A stretch of DNA of 64,000 bases, from NCBI GenBank assembly GCA_030683815.1, contig JAUXPJ010000012.1, forward strand, positions 62,001-126,000. Direction: 5' to 3'. Shown here piece by piece: positions 18,262-26,141 of this stretch. Under the pieces are notes generated by a model that was not told where the DNA came from, searched no databases, and saw only the letters and a program-made list of their open reading frames with translations. This stretch comes from Flavobacteriaceae bacterium (GTDB taxonomy: Bacteria; Bacteroidota; Bacteroidia; Flavobacteriales; Flavobacteriaceae). The position numbers and the translations under genes were made by a program. Within the stretch, counting starts at the first letter, position 1; each line of letters starts with the position of its first letter.

Positions 18262-19473
18262 TTAAATTTTAGATAAAAGAAAACTTCGCAAATCTACAGT
18301 TGCAATTCCTTCATAAGTGTTTCCTGTAAAAACATCCATCGTAATCACGGTTTTGGGGTAATTGTCGTTAATATTTTTAAGATTGCCAAACTCCCGTTCC
18401 AAAGTTTTTGTGTCATTGATACTCAACGCAACTTGAATATATAGTTTTTCGCCTTCTTTTTCTGCGATAAAATCTATTCCACGAACGCCCATAGTACCTA
18501 CAACTACTTTATATCCCATATAGCGTAAATGATTATACACTACATTTTCTGCTATTTTACCTCTATCTTCCAAACGATATCCCCATAAAGCATTGCGAAT
18601 ACCCAAGTTTTCGAAATAAAATTTTTCTCCAATTTCAAAAATCCTTTTTCCAATCATATCATATCTAACTACTTTACTTATTAAAAAAGCATTCACCAAA
18701 TATTGAGTATATATTTGCACTTGATTAGACGGCATTTTGATATGTTGTGATTTTAGAAAATCACTGATTTTTTTAGCAGAAAAAACACTTCCAATATGAG
18801 CTGCCAAAAACAATACCAATTGTTCTAAAAAAGGCACATTACGAACCGAATATCTATTGATGATATCTCTATAAACAATGGTGTTGTATATATTTTTTAG
18901 GTATTCAAATACAATGGAATCCTCTAATGGCAGATGTTTAAGATAGGGCAATCCGCCAAATTTTAAATATTTTTCTAAACTTTTTTGATGGTCTTCTAAT
19001 TGATGAAATTCCAAAAATTCGATATAGGATAAACTATATACTATTATTTCAATATACCTTCCACTTAAATAACCGGCAATATCACCCGATAATAAATTGG
19101 CATTGCTCCCTGTGCAATATATATCCAACTCCTGATGCAATAACAAAGAACGTAAAGCGGTTTCAAAATTGATAATATCCTGTATTTCATCAATAAAAAC
19201 ATAGGTTTTTTTATGAGTGGCTTTGTTTTTAAGAACATAATCTTGTAAATCCTGCGCTGTTTTAAGAAAAGAAAAAGCCAAATCTTCTTTGTTGATGTAT
19301 AAAATATGGGCATTTTTTTCTTGATGCTGTATCAATTGGATGAGTTGAAACAGCAAAAAACTTTTTCCCACACGCCTTTGTCCTGTAAATACTTTGATTA
19401 TATTTTTTCCCACAAAAGGTTGTACCCTATCAATATAGGATAAGCGAGTGATGATATTTTCAGGAATTTGCAA
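18262..19473 (-). CDS. AAA_14 / DUF4143 ATPase (cargo gene 3)
   Basis: ATPase of 403 residues. Walker A GQRRVGKS (31-38), Walker B YVFIDEIQDI, sensor IYCTGSNANLL, then the DUF4143 region (about 200-400) with GIDFIAEKEGEKLYIQVA, where the usual ExK is replaced by QVA, so a nuclease-type site is probably lost. The start is a TTG; no in-frame ATG lies near, and an upstream TAG limits the frame. Relics of glycosyltransferase starts lie on both sides (19558-19655 upstream, 18191-18259 downstream). Function unknown. Confidence 0.85.
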   Translation of the reverse strand: MQIPENIITRLSYIDRVQPFVGKNIIKVFTGQRRVGKSFLLFQLIQLIQHQEKNAHILYINKEDLAFSFLKTAQDLQDYVLKNKATHKKTYVFIDEIQDIINFETALRSLLLHQELDIYCTGSNANLLSGDIAGYLSGRYIEIIVYSLSYIEFLEFHQLEDHQKSLEKYLKFGGLPYLKHLPLEDSIVFEYLKNIYNTIVYRDIINRYSVRNVPFLEQLVLFLAAHIGSVFSAKKISDFLKSQHIKMPSNQVQIYTQYLVNAFLISKVVRYDMIGKRIFEIGEKFYFENLGIRNALWGYRLEDRGKIAENVVYNHLRYMGYKVVVGTMGVRGIDFIAEKEGEKLYIQVALSINDTKTLEREFGNLKNINDNYPKTVITMDVFTGNTYEGIATVDLRSFLLSKI

Positions 19474-19557
19474 GGCAGAAGTTTTAGATATATTTATAAC
19501 TTTGCGTAAATATATAAAATGTTTTAGATATGGCTACAACTTTTTATCAAATTATTG

Positions 19558-19655
19558 CTATACTTTTTAAATTATTTATCAGTTTGATTAGCTAACGATT
19601 GTAAAGTTGCTTCAAAAAAATTGAGTTTGAAGTATGGAATGACGATGGCGAGCAT
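19558..19655 (-). pseudogene. Relic of a glycosyltransferase 5' end with T-tract frameshift
   Basis: Reads MLAIVIPYFKLNFF, then a run of eight T shifts the frame; with seven T it continues EATLQSLANQTDK. The first 23 bases are identical to the start of the intact gene at 15920-16828, and weak similarity continues for about 95 bp. It begins four bases after the glycosyltransferase ending at 19660. Confidence 0.88.
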
Positions 19656-19659
19656 TTAT

Positions 19660-20574
19660 TTATTTTCTAAATTTAGTAATTACTTTTTTTAAAATTTTAT
19701 TTGGGTTTTTATAATTGGTTTGAATATATTTTATTTTTCTAAAAAAAATATGATTCAAAATAAAATAACCATTACATTGATTGGATAGAAGATTTGTTAA
19801 GCGATTAACTGTTTGCAATTGTCTATTTAATATAATTTTTTTTATTTCTTCATTTTTAAGATAAAAACCTAAACAAGTAAATAATTTTAGGTTACTATTG
19901 ACTTTTTCTAAGCTTGAATTTCCTGAAAAGAAACCATCACCATATCTATACACCCCCATATTTACTCCCAAATATTTCAATTTACCTTTTTCTGCAAGCA
20001 TCATATATAAAAAATAATCTCCAATTGGTGTATGTTTAAATTCAAATGGGAATTCTTTAATAATATTTCTAAAAACTACAGACGGTGTATGAATGTAATT
20101 ACCTAAACGCGCCAGTGTTTCTATTGTTTCATAATTTTCTGGTACTTTTGTGATAAAATCTGACACAATTTCACCGTTTGTTTTTAAAATATTAACCTGA
20201 TGAAAACATAACACATAATCCAGATTCCCCTCCAAAAAATCCACTTGTTTTTGCAGTTTAAGCGGATTGGTCCAATAATCGTCACCTTCGCAAAGTGCAA
20301 TATATTTTCCTTTGCATTGTTGCATCGCCCAAATAAAATTGGGCATCATTCCTTTATTTTGGGGGTGATTGGTGTATTTTATCCATGAGCGATTTGGATG
20401 ATTTTGAATAATTTCTTGTATAACTGCATCGGTTTTATCGGTAGAGCAATCATTGGCTAAAATGAGTTCTACTTCAAAATTGCATACTTGCATCAAAACG
20501 CCGTTTATAGCTTCTGCTATATACTTTTCATGATTGTAGGTAATCATGCAAACGCTTAGGGTTGGTTTATTCAT
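19660..20574 (-). CDS. Family 2 glycosyltransferase
   Basis: GT2 enzyme starting MNKPTLSVCMITYNHEKYI, with ANDCSTDKTD (about 40-49), ALCEGDDYWTNP (metal site, about 92) and the block HTPSVVFRN; about 304 residues. The ATG at 20574 is preferred over an upstream TTG, since MNKPTLSVCMITYN is the family start. The start overlaps the end of ATPase 4 by 8 bp (ATGAATAA). A second, truncated copy of this gene's start lies at 22209-22250. It probably adds a sugar to the surface glycan; specificity unknown. Confidence 0.88.
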   Translation of the reverse strand: MNKPTLSVCMITYNHEKYIAEAINGVLMQVCNFEVELILANDCSTDKTDAVIQEIIQNHPNRSWIKYTNHPQNKGMMPNFIWAMQQCKGKYIALCEGDDYWTNPLKLQKQVDFLEGNLDYVLCFHQVNILKTNGEIVSDFITKVPENYETIETLARLGNYIHTPSVVFRNIIKEFPFEFKHTPIGDYFLYMMLAEKGKLKYLGVNMGVYRYGDGFFSGNSSLEKVNSNLKLFTCLGFYLKNEEIKKIILNRQLQTVNRLTNLLSNQCNGYFILNHIFFRKIKYIQTNYKNPNKILKKVITKFRK

Positions 20575-21901
20575 TTTTAAAATCAATTAAATCAATAAGT
20601 TCTTTGGTATAATCTGCCATAAAGTGTGGGATATTTAACAATCCGTCTTGATAAGACAGGTTTTTCAAAGAATATTTAATTCGAAGTGCAGGTTGATGCT
20701 TTTTGGCATAAAAGGTTAAACTTCGGCTTCTGACATTTTCATCGGCTTTTACTTCTATGGGGATGATTTCATTTTTAGATTGAATGATAAAATCAACCTC
20801 TGCTTCATTTCCAGATGTCCAATAGCGTGGCATTACTTCAAATTGCGGAATTAAACTTTGCAAAATATAGTTTTCCAAAAGTGCTCCTTTAAATTCTACA
20901 AAAAGCCGGTTACCTTCTGTAAAAGCAATGGCATCTAATTTTGACATTTTACGCAATATGCCTACATCAAAAACATAAATTTTATAAGCACTTAAATCAT
21001 CGTAGCCCGATAAGGGCAGTTTTGGTGTTTTACACAACGAAATTCTATATACCAAACCTGCTTGTTCTAACCAACGTAAGGCATCTTCATATTCTCTTGC
21101 CCTTGCGCCTGGTTTTACCAATTGATAAACAAATTTTTTGTTTTCCCTTCCTAATTGTGAAGGGAGCGAATGCCATACATAACCAATTTTAGCGATATCT
21201 TTCATGATTGGATGTTTGGCAAAATCGAGTTCATAAGAACGAATTAAATCATTCAAAACTTCATCTGCTCTGAAAAAATCTTTGGTTTCCAAAAAAGTTT
21301 GCGCAACTGCTGGCAAGCCACCCGTAATTAAGTATTTTTTAAAATTTTCTTTAATTGATGAAAAAAAGAGGTCTGGAATAGGTTCAATTTTATTGATTTT
21401 ATGGAGGTAATTTGCTAATTTTGAATCGCATTGGGCTAAAAATTCGGTAAAACTAAGCGGATAAAGATTTAAAAATTGCACCTTGCCTACTGGAAATGAT
21501 TGGGCTTGACCCAATGTAATTCCTAATAAAGAACCTGCACTAATGATATATAATTGAGGGAAGTTTTCATAAAAATATTTAAGTGCATTAAGTGCCTGAT
21601 AGCATTCTTGAATTTCGTCAAGAATAACTAAGGTATCGGTATCTATTAGTGCACCATGAACAATAGATAAGTTTTCTAAGATGCTGTGAACGTCTTTGGT
21701 GTTTTCAAAAAATTGTGCAAGTTCTGGCCTTTCATCAAAATTAAAATACGCAAATTTCTTAAAATGCTGCGTTCCTAACCATTTCATTAAATAGGTTTTT
21801 CCTACCTGACGAGCACCATTTAACAGTAGCGGTTTATGATTTGGTGACGCTGTCCAGCGGATTAAATCAGTTTCTAAAGTTCTTTTAAATAGATAACTCA
21901 C
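20567..21901 (-). CDS. AAA_14 / DUF4143 ATPase (cargo gene 4)
   Basis: ATPase of 444 residues with a GTG start. Walker A GARQVGKT (29-36), Walker B LVILDEIQECYQ, sensor IISAGSLLG, a helical middle and C-terminal DUF4143 with EAEVDFII...IPIEVKA, a well-kept PD-(D/E)XK-like core. This is the subfamily closest to the common Bacteroidetes ATP-binding proteins. Its last codons overlap the start of the glycosyltransferase at 19660-20574. A relic of a similar glycosyltransferase start lies 300 bp upstream, so the ATPase is bracketed by related sequences. Function unknown. Confidence 0.88.
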   Translation of the reverse strand: MSYLFKRTLETDLIRWTASPNHKPLLLNGARQVGKTYLMKWLGTQHFKKFAYFNFDERPELAQFFENTKDVHSILENLSIVHGALIDTDTLVILDEIQECYQALNALKYFYENFPQLYIISAGSLLGITLGQAQSFPVGKVQFLNLYPLSFTEFLAQCDSKLANYLHKINKIEPIPDLFFSSIKENFKKYLITGGLPAVAQTFLETKDFFRADEVLNDLIRSYELDFAKHPIMKDIAKIGYVWHSLPSQLGRENKKFVYQLVKPGARAREYEDALRWLEQAGLVYRISLCKTPKLPLSGYDDLSAYKIYVFDVGILRKMSKLDAIAFTEGNRLFVEFKGALLENYILQSLIPQFEVMPRYWTSGNEAEVDFIIQSKNEIIPIEVKADENVRSRSLTFYAKKHQPALRIKYSLKNLSYQDGLLNIPHFMADYTKELIDLIDFKNE

Positions 21902-21982
21902 GAGTTTAATGCCGTTTATGTGTTATTTATCACAAATATAGTATTAATTATGTGATTATTAGTTTTTTTTTTAATTCTATAC

Positions 21983-22151
21983 ACTTTACATAAATACCGT
22001 CTTTGCGAGTCTTTCGACTGTCGCTCAAGACAGACTAAAGCGAAGCAAACTCATTCTAAGATTCACCGTGCAAAATGAAGTAACAGATTGCTTCATTTCA
22101 CTTCGTTTCATTCGCAAAGACTTATCAAACTTTACATAAATACCGTCTTTG
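21983..22151. repeat. Composite dispersed repeat between 23-bp direct repeats
   Basis: Identical 23-bp direct repeats lie at 21983-22005 and 22129-22151 (core TTTACATAAATACCGTCTTTG). Between them is an inverted pair (GTCTTTGCGA at 21999-22008, TCGCAAAGAC at 22112-22121), GATTGCTTC-type sequence and one copy of the TCGAC..GCTC hairpin (22009-22031). Confidence 0.75.
22009..22031. repeat. Dispersed hairpin, loop TCGACTGTCGCTC
   Basis: Stem GTCTT/AAGAC around a 13-nt version of the conserved loop; part of the composite repeat. Confidence 0.7.
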
Positions 22152-22208
22152 TGGTTTTTGTAGCTTCATGGTGTATTTTGTGTTATAGCAGTTACACAAA
22201 GAAATAGT

Positions 22209-22250
22209 TTAATAGGTAATCATGCAAACGCTAACTTTGGGATTATTCAT
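22209..22250 (-). pseudogene. Relic of a glycosyltransferase 5' end
   Basis: Reads MNNPKVSVCMITY then a stop, matching the start of the intact gene at 19660-20574 (MNKPTLSVCMITYNH). It begins one base after the stop codon of the acetyltransferase gene, at the place where a full glycosyltransferase gene would be expected. Confidence 0.87.
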
Positions 22251-22251
22251 T

Positions 22252-22899
22252 TTAAAAGGATAAGGGTTCCAAATTTTTGATTATTTTGGCCGGAATCCCA
22301 ACTGCCACACAATTATCCGGCAAATCTTTTGTAACAACGGAACCTGCACCAATAATAACGTTTACACCAATTTTAACATCTGGCAAAACAGTAGCATTAG
22401 CTCCAATTTGCGAAAAAGAACCAATCTCACATCTTCCCAATAAAGTAACACAAGGAGAAATTTCTACAAAATCTCCAATTTTACAATCATGTGTAATAAT
22501 TGAATTGTAATAAATAATACATCCTTTACCAATAATTAAACTATTTGATAAAATAGCACCTGTGAGTATATTAGTTCCTATTCTAATTTGATTTCCATAA
22601 TGACCAATAGTTGCCAACGGACTGATGGTGGAAGTAAACGCTCCACCTAAAGCGGTAAATTTATCATATAATTGTTTTCTTAAAACCGGATTTCCAATCC
22701 CAATAGTAAATTGGTTATCGATGGTTTTAAAATAGGTTGTTGCTTCTTGAGCGGTTCTTAAAACAGGAAACTGACCAAATAATTTTTCTGGCACATCGTC
22801 ATTTACATCGTCATAAAAAACCAAGTTTTTCAATTGATTTAATTGGTGTACTACCTCTAAAACTTCTTTGGCAAAACCCTTGGCTCCAATAATTAGCAT
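22252..22899 (-). CDS. NeuD/PglD-like sugar O- or N-acetyltransferase
   Basis: Protein of 215 residues: an N-terminal Rossmann-like PglD_N domain (MLIIGAKGFAKEVLEV, 1-80), then a left-handed beta-helix of hexapeptide repeats (about 85-205) with the catalytic-type His in SIITHDCKIGD and the end GSVVTKDLPDNCVAVGIPAKII. It uses acetyl-CoA to acetylate a sugar. With neuA and neuB nearby it may be NeuD, the sialate O-acetyltransferase; a PglD-type role on a 4-amino sugar is equally possible because an aminotransferase gene (now broken) lies upstream. It starts three bases after the AlbA_2 gene. Confidence 0.86.
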   Translation of the reverse strand: MLIIGAKGFAKEVLEVVHQLNQLKNLVFYDDVNDDVPEKLFGQFPVLRTAQEATTYFKTIDNQFTIGIGNPVLRKQLYDKFTALGGAFTSTISPLATIGHYGNQIRIGTNILTGAILSNSLIIGKGCIIYYNSIITHDCKIGDFVEISPCVTLLGRCEIGSFSQIGANATVLPDVKIGVNVIIGAGSVVTKDLPDNCVAVGIPAKIIKNLEPLSF

Positions 22900-22902
22900 A
22901 AT

Positions 22903-24396
22903 TTATTTTTTTGTGTCATTTAAGATTTCCCAATAGCCACCTTTGGCAGCTCCCACTCTTGTTAAAATCATCATTTTAATTAATTTCCTAATGTTTTCTT
23001 GTGTTTTTCTTTGAGAGATACCGACTTTCAAAGCTAATTCTCTTGATGAGATATACTGATTTTGGCTCATCAATAATAAAATATGCTTTTGATTATTGCT
23101 TAATTTATCTACGACCTTTTCTGCGACCTTATCTGCGACCTTTTCTACGACCTTATCTACGACCTTATCTACGACATTATCTACGACATCGGTGACATTA
23201 TCGGTGACATCGGTGACATTATCTACGACATTTTTCACGACATCTTTCACGACATCAGTATTTATTAGTTTTTCTTTGAATAATAGGATTCTAAATCCAT
23301 TGAATACTTCTTCTATCTTGGGTCGAATAATTCCGTATTCTTCACATATATTCAGTATTCTTCGAATTCCAGATCCATAACGTTCAATCATGCCCACTTC
23401 TTTGAACGCTTTGGCAATTAGCTTATTTCGAGCTTGGGACGTATAATTATTGGACAATAAATTTTCTATGGTTATGCCTCCAATTAATTTGCCGGGATTA
23501 TAAAATTCAATTCGGTCATCAAATATTTTAATAATAGACGCCGAGCTGTCTCTGTAATCTCTATGCACTATCATATTGATCACTATTTCGCGAATGGCGT
23601 CGAGCGGATAATCAAATCGTTCTATATGTTGCGGTTCGCCTGTAATGATATATTCTACCATTAAATGCTTTTTTATAAAGGCAATAATGGCATCGGTTTC
23701 GGTAAATAAATCGGTGCTTAAAGTGAGACTGTCAATGATTGTAATGTCACTTTTAAAACGCCCAATTTGAACATCGCTTATAGAACAATATTCTTTTGCA
23801 AATAAAAGATACGCTCCAAAAGTGAGTTGGTTATTTCTTATCATTTCCAATTTTGATAAAAAATCTAACGGAGGCAATTCTATCGTGTTTTGTGTCCTCT
23901 GTTCTATCTTATGGATAAAACTCTTTATTTTTTCAACAGAAATAGTTTCAATGCTATGAGAGGTGTCAGGGTAGAAATCCCAACTGCTATTGATGGTTTT
24001 AAGATGTTCGTTGCTAATTTCTTCAACATTTAACAAATGATTGGAATTGGCAGTACGCTTGAAGTATTTGTTTTTGTATGAAACGGGTTTTATGGGATAT
24101 TCTATAATTTTAAAAACAACAATCGTTTTTTGATCTAATTCAAAAAGTTCAACATCGGGAATTATTTGGGGAACGGTATTTTGTTTAATTTCGTTTATCC
24201 AATTAGCAATGCTTTCATCCGATATGTTTACGCCTACAATTTTTTTGCTGTCATTTACCCCAATAAGGACAATGCCGCCTTTGGTATTTGAAAAAGCTAC
24301 AAGACTCTCTATTACTTCTTTTGAAAATGAAGTTTTAAATTCTGCTTGTTCGTTTTCGCCCTGATTGATACTATTTTGTATGTCTTGTTTATTCAT
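22903..24396 (-). CDS. AlbA_2 (Schlafen-like) / HATPase_c_4 regulator-like protein with valine-rich repeat
   Basis: Protein of 497 residues of the COG2865 type. N-terminal AlbA_2 domain (about 10-130; EQAEFKTSF, LVAFSNTKGGIVLIGV), a HATPase_c_4 ATP-binding domain (about 245-375; IREIVINMIVHRDYRD, ERYGSGIRRI), then a 52-residue tract (381-432) with a four-residue period of the type VVDK, and a C-terminal winged helix (about 433-490; SSRELALKVGISQRKTQENIRKLI). The family is usually described as putative transcriptional or RNA-linked regulators. It has no sugar role and looks like cargo in the polysaccharide locus. Its start overlaps the aminotransferase relic upstream by 8 bp. Confidence 0.86.
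   Translation of the reverse strand: MNKQDIQNSINQGENEQAEFKTSFSKEVIESLVAFSNTKGGIVLIGVNDSKKIVGVNISDESIANWINEIKQNTVPQIIPDVELFELDQKTIVVFKIIEYPIKPVSYKNKYFKRTANSNHLLNVEEISNEHLKTINSSWDFYPDTSHSIETISVEKIKSFIHKIEQRTQNTIELPPLDFLSKLEMIRNNQLTFGAYLLFAKEYCSISDVQIGRFKSDITIIDSLTLSTDLFTETDAIIAFIKKHLMVEYIITGEPQHIERFDYPLDAIREIVINMIVHRDYRDSSASIIKIFDDRIEFYNPGKLIGGITIENLLSNNYTSQARNKLIAKAFKEVGMIERYGSGIRRILNICEEYGIIRPKIEEVFNGFRILLFKEKLINTDVVKDVVKNVVDNVTDVTDNVTDVVDNVVDKVVDKVVEKVADKVAEKVVDKLSNNQKHILLLMSQNQYISSRELALKVGISQRKTQENIRKLIKMMILTRVGAAKGGYWEILNDTKK
23101..23256. repeat. 12-bp tandem repeat encoding the V-x-x-(K/N/D) tract
   Basis: On the coding strand the unit is close to GTCGTAGATAAG, repeated about 13 times with drift. 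It encodes residues 381-432 of the AlbA_2 protein. The repeat stays in frame with any whole-unit gain or loss. Confidence 0.85.
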
Positions 24397-24505
24397 TAAT
24401 AATAGGCACTATTTTTTGAACATTTTCTATTGTTAATTCTGCATATAAAGGTAAACATAAAATTCTTGCAGCAATACTTTCTGAAATTGGCATTGTATTA
24501 GTCAT
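24389..24505 (-). pseudogene. Relic: 3' end of a DegT aminotransferase gene
   Basis: Reads MTNTMPISESIAARILCLPL then YAELTIENVQKIVPIINE and a stop. It aligns without gaps over 35 codons to the end of the truncated aminotransferase at 25428-25532 (about 21 of 34 residues identical). It sits between the BRO-N gene and the AlbA_2 gene. Confidence 0.88.
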
Positions 24506-25337
24506 TTAAATTTTTCTTATTCTGAATTACTGAAAGTTGTAAGAAGTTTTGACTGCTTACTATTTTTTTGCCTGATTTTTGTTCTAAATCTTTTCGGGCT
24601 TTACCTGCAACGCTTCCTCCTGCTTTGGCAGCTTTATGATTCTCGACAAAGCCTTTGGAGTTTTTATTCTTGGCGATTTCAGTGGTTGATGCTTCGCCCA
24701 ACATAGTAAAAATGAGTTCCAAGTCGGTCATGTGGTCTCGGAGATTTTCAGATGCTTTTGTTAATCCCTTTAGTTTTTTATAATCGCTTGGTATTATGCC
24801 AAATGTTGCTTTGCTAATTTCTGCAGTCAAAATAGCATATTCTTTACCTTCTTTAACGCCTCTTTGTTTCCATTCGCTGGTTAATTCATCACGTACAAAA
24901 ATGCCACGAATGCGCTTTTCTATCCATTCATCGCTATATCCTTTGGCTTTGTAAGTGGCTCTAATACGGGCTTGTGCCAACTCTGGATTTTCAATTTCAG
25001 CAATTCTATCGGCTCCCACTTGTGCTAACCATTGCTTGAATGGTTCTGCTTTTGGAGATGGAATGGATTGGATAATTCGCAACAATCCTTGTTTGGTAGC
25101 ACAATCAGTAGCATATTTTTTACCATCACTGGACACTAATTTCAGTTGTCGACAAATTGTCGATAACTCAAACCCTGAAACTTTTTCACGCTTTTTCATT
25201 CTGTACCAATAGTCTTTTGGATCGCTGCTATCTGTTAAAACGGCTACTACATCTACCACCGCAAAATACCATTCTTGCTCTTCTTCGTTCCAATCGGAAC
25301 GAATTTGTTGGTTTTCAAATAATTTTAAATTGGTCAT
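24498..25337 (-). CDS. BRO-N domain (phage antirepressor-like) protein
   Basis: Protein of 279 residues. N-terminal BRO-N domain (about 1-105; QIRSDWNEEEQEWYFAVVDV, DPKDYWYRMKKRE, CATKQGLLRIIQSIPSPKA), then a helical part (about 115-230) with LELIFTMLGEASTTEIAK and a basic tail (HKAAKAGGSVAGKARKDLE). BRO-N proteins are DNA-binding and occur in phages and as single chromosomal genes in Bacteroidetes. Inside the sugar locus it is clearly foreign: related copies of an aminotransferase 3' end flank it, 90 bp upstream and within five bases downstream. Its start context is 90 bp of AT-rich DNA. Confidence 0.86.
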   Translation of the reverse strand: MTNLKLFENQQIRSDWNEEEQEWYFAVVDVVAVLTDSSDPKDYWYRMKKREKVSGFELSTICRQLKLVSSDGKKYATDCATKQGLLRIIQSIPSPKAEPFKQWLAQVGADRIAEIENPELAQARIRATYKAKGYSDEWIEKRIRGIFVRDELTSEWKQRGVKEGKEYAILTAEISKATFGIIPSDYKKLKGLTKASENLRDHMTDLELIFTMLGEASTTEIAKNKNSKGFVENHKAAKAGGSVAGKARKDLEQKSGKKIVSSQNFLQLSVIQNKKNLND

Positions 25338-25427
25338 ATATTATTTGGTTTCTATTTTTTACATTCTTATTACAAAAAAATTCTCAAATTCTAGAACTCA
25401 GTTTAGGTGATGTAATTTTTAGTCTTT

Positions 25428-26141
25428 TTACGTATTTATAACACTTACAATCTTATTTAAATCCTCATTTGATAATCCCACATATAAAGGTAAACATAAA
25501 ATGCTTGAGGCAACACTTTCAGAAATAGGCATCACTTTTCCTTTGGTATATTCAATGGTGTTTAATGACGGATAAAAATAGCGACGCGGAAGAATCTCAT
25601 TTTCTTTCAAGGCTTTTTCTACTCTAAGAAGTTGGGCTTCGTTTTCAAAAATGATGGGATAGTAACTGTAATTCCACACTGTATTTTTTCTGATTTTGAT
25701 GCTTTTAAGTTTTGAAAAATCTAACTGTTGATTGTAATAATCGACCACTTTTTTTCTTTCGACCAGTATGTCTTTCATATAAGGCAAAACTGCCAAACCC
25801 ATAGCTGCCTGCAATTCAGACATTTTTCCGTTAATTCCCAATCCATAAAAAGCCAATGGGCCGTTGTGTCCAAAATTATGGCTGTAAAACAATTGCTGTT
25901 GCAAATCAGCATTATTTGTAAACATGGCGCCGCCTTCGGCAGTATGAAAAAGTTTTGTTGCGTGAAAACTACAAGTACTTATATCACCATTATTAAAAAT
26001 AGATTTTCCTTTGTAATTTACCCAAAAACTATGTGCCGCATCATAAATTACTTTTAATTGGTGCTTTTTTGCTATGGTTTCAATAGCTTCCACATGACAC
26101 AATGCCAAAACCAATCTGATAAAAAAACAGCTCTTACACAA
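25428..26141 (-). pseudogene. 5'-truncated DegT/DnrJ/EryC1 sugar aminotransferase
   Basis: The reading frame encodes 237 residues, but only the C-terminal two thirds of a roughly 370-residue PLP-dependent sugar aminotransferase is present, beginning near VEAIETIAKKHQLKVIYDAAH. The PLP lysine block SCSFHATKLFHTAEGG-like is kept, as is the complete 3' end. The first 13 residues (MCKSCFFIRLVLA) are not aminotransferase; they read through the RAYT transposase relic. The usual AAHAFGV motif is changed to AAHSFWV, which also suggests decay. The intact enzyme would make a 4-amino-4,6-dideoxy sugar, a natural partner for the acetyltransferase at 22252. Confidence 0.82.

Larger units (their letters stand above)
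21902..22251. other. Repeat-rich non-coding junction
   Basis: A 350-bp stretch holding the composite repeat at 21983-22151 and the glycosyltransferase-start relic at 22209-22250. No gene is seen. Confidence 0.75.

Noticed and set aside
19497-19504. TAACTTTG promoter-like element on the plus strand
   Set aside because: No plus-strand gene follows; the region is the leader of a minus-strand ATPase and a glycosyltransferase relic.
16923-21901. The ATPases as recent tandem duplicates of one gene
   Set aside because: Their Walker motifs, lengths and C-terminal cores differ clearly; they belong to separate subfamilies.
23101-23260. Possible CRISPR array
   Set aside because: The units are 12 bp with no spacers and lie in frame within a gene.
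23001-23380. Plus-strand frames rich in LRPY/STTL repeats
   Set aside because: They are shadows of the 12-bp tandem repeat in the AlbA_2 gene on the other strand.
25428-26141. Intact short aminotransferase
   Set aside because: About 130 N-terminal residues are missing and the first 13 residues come from a transposase remnant, so it is treated as a pseudogene.
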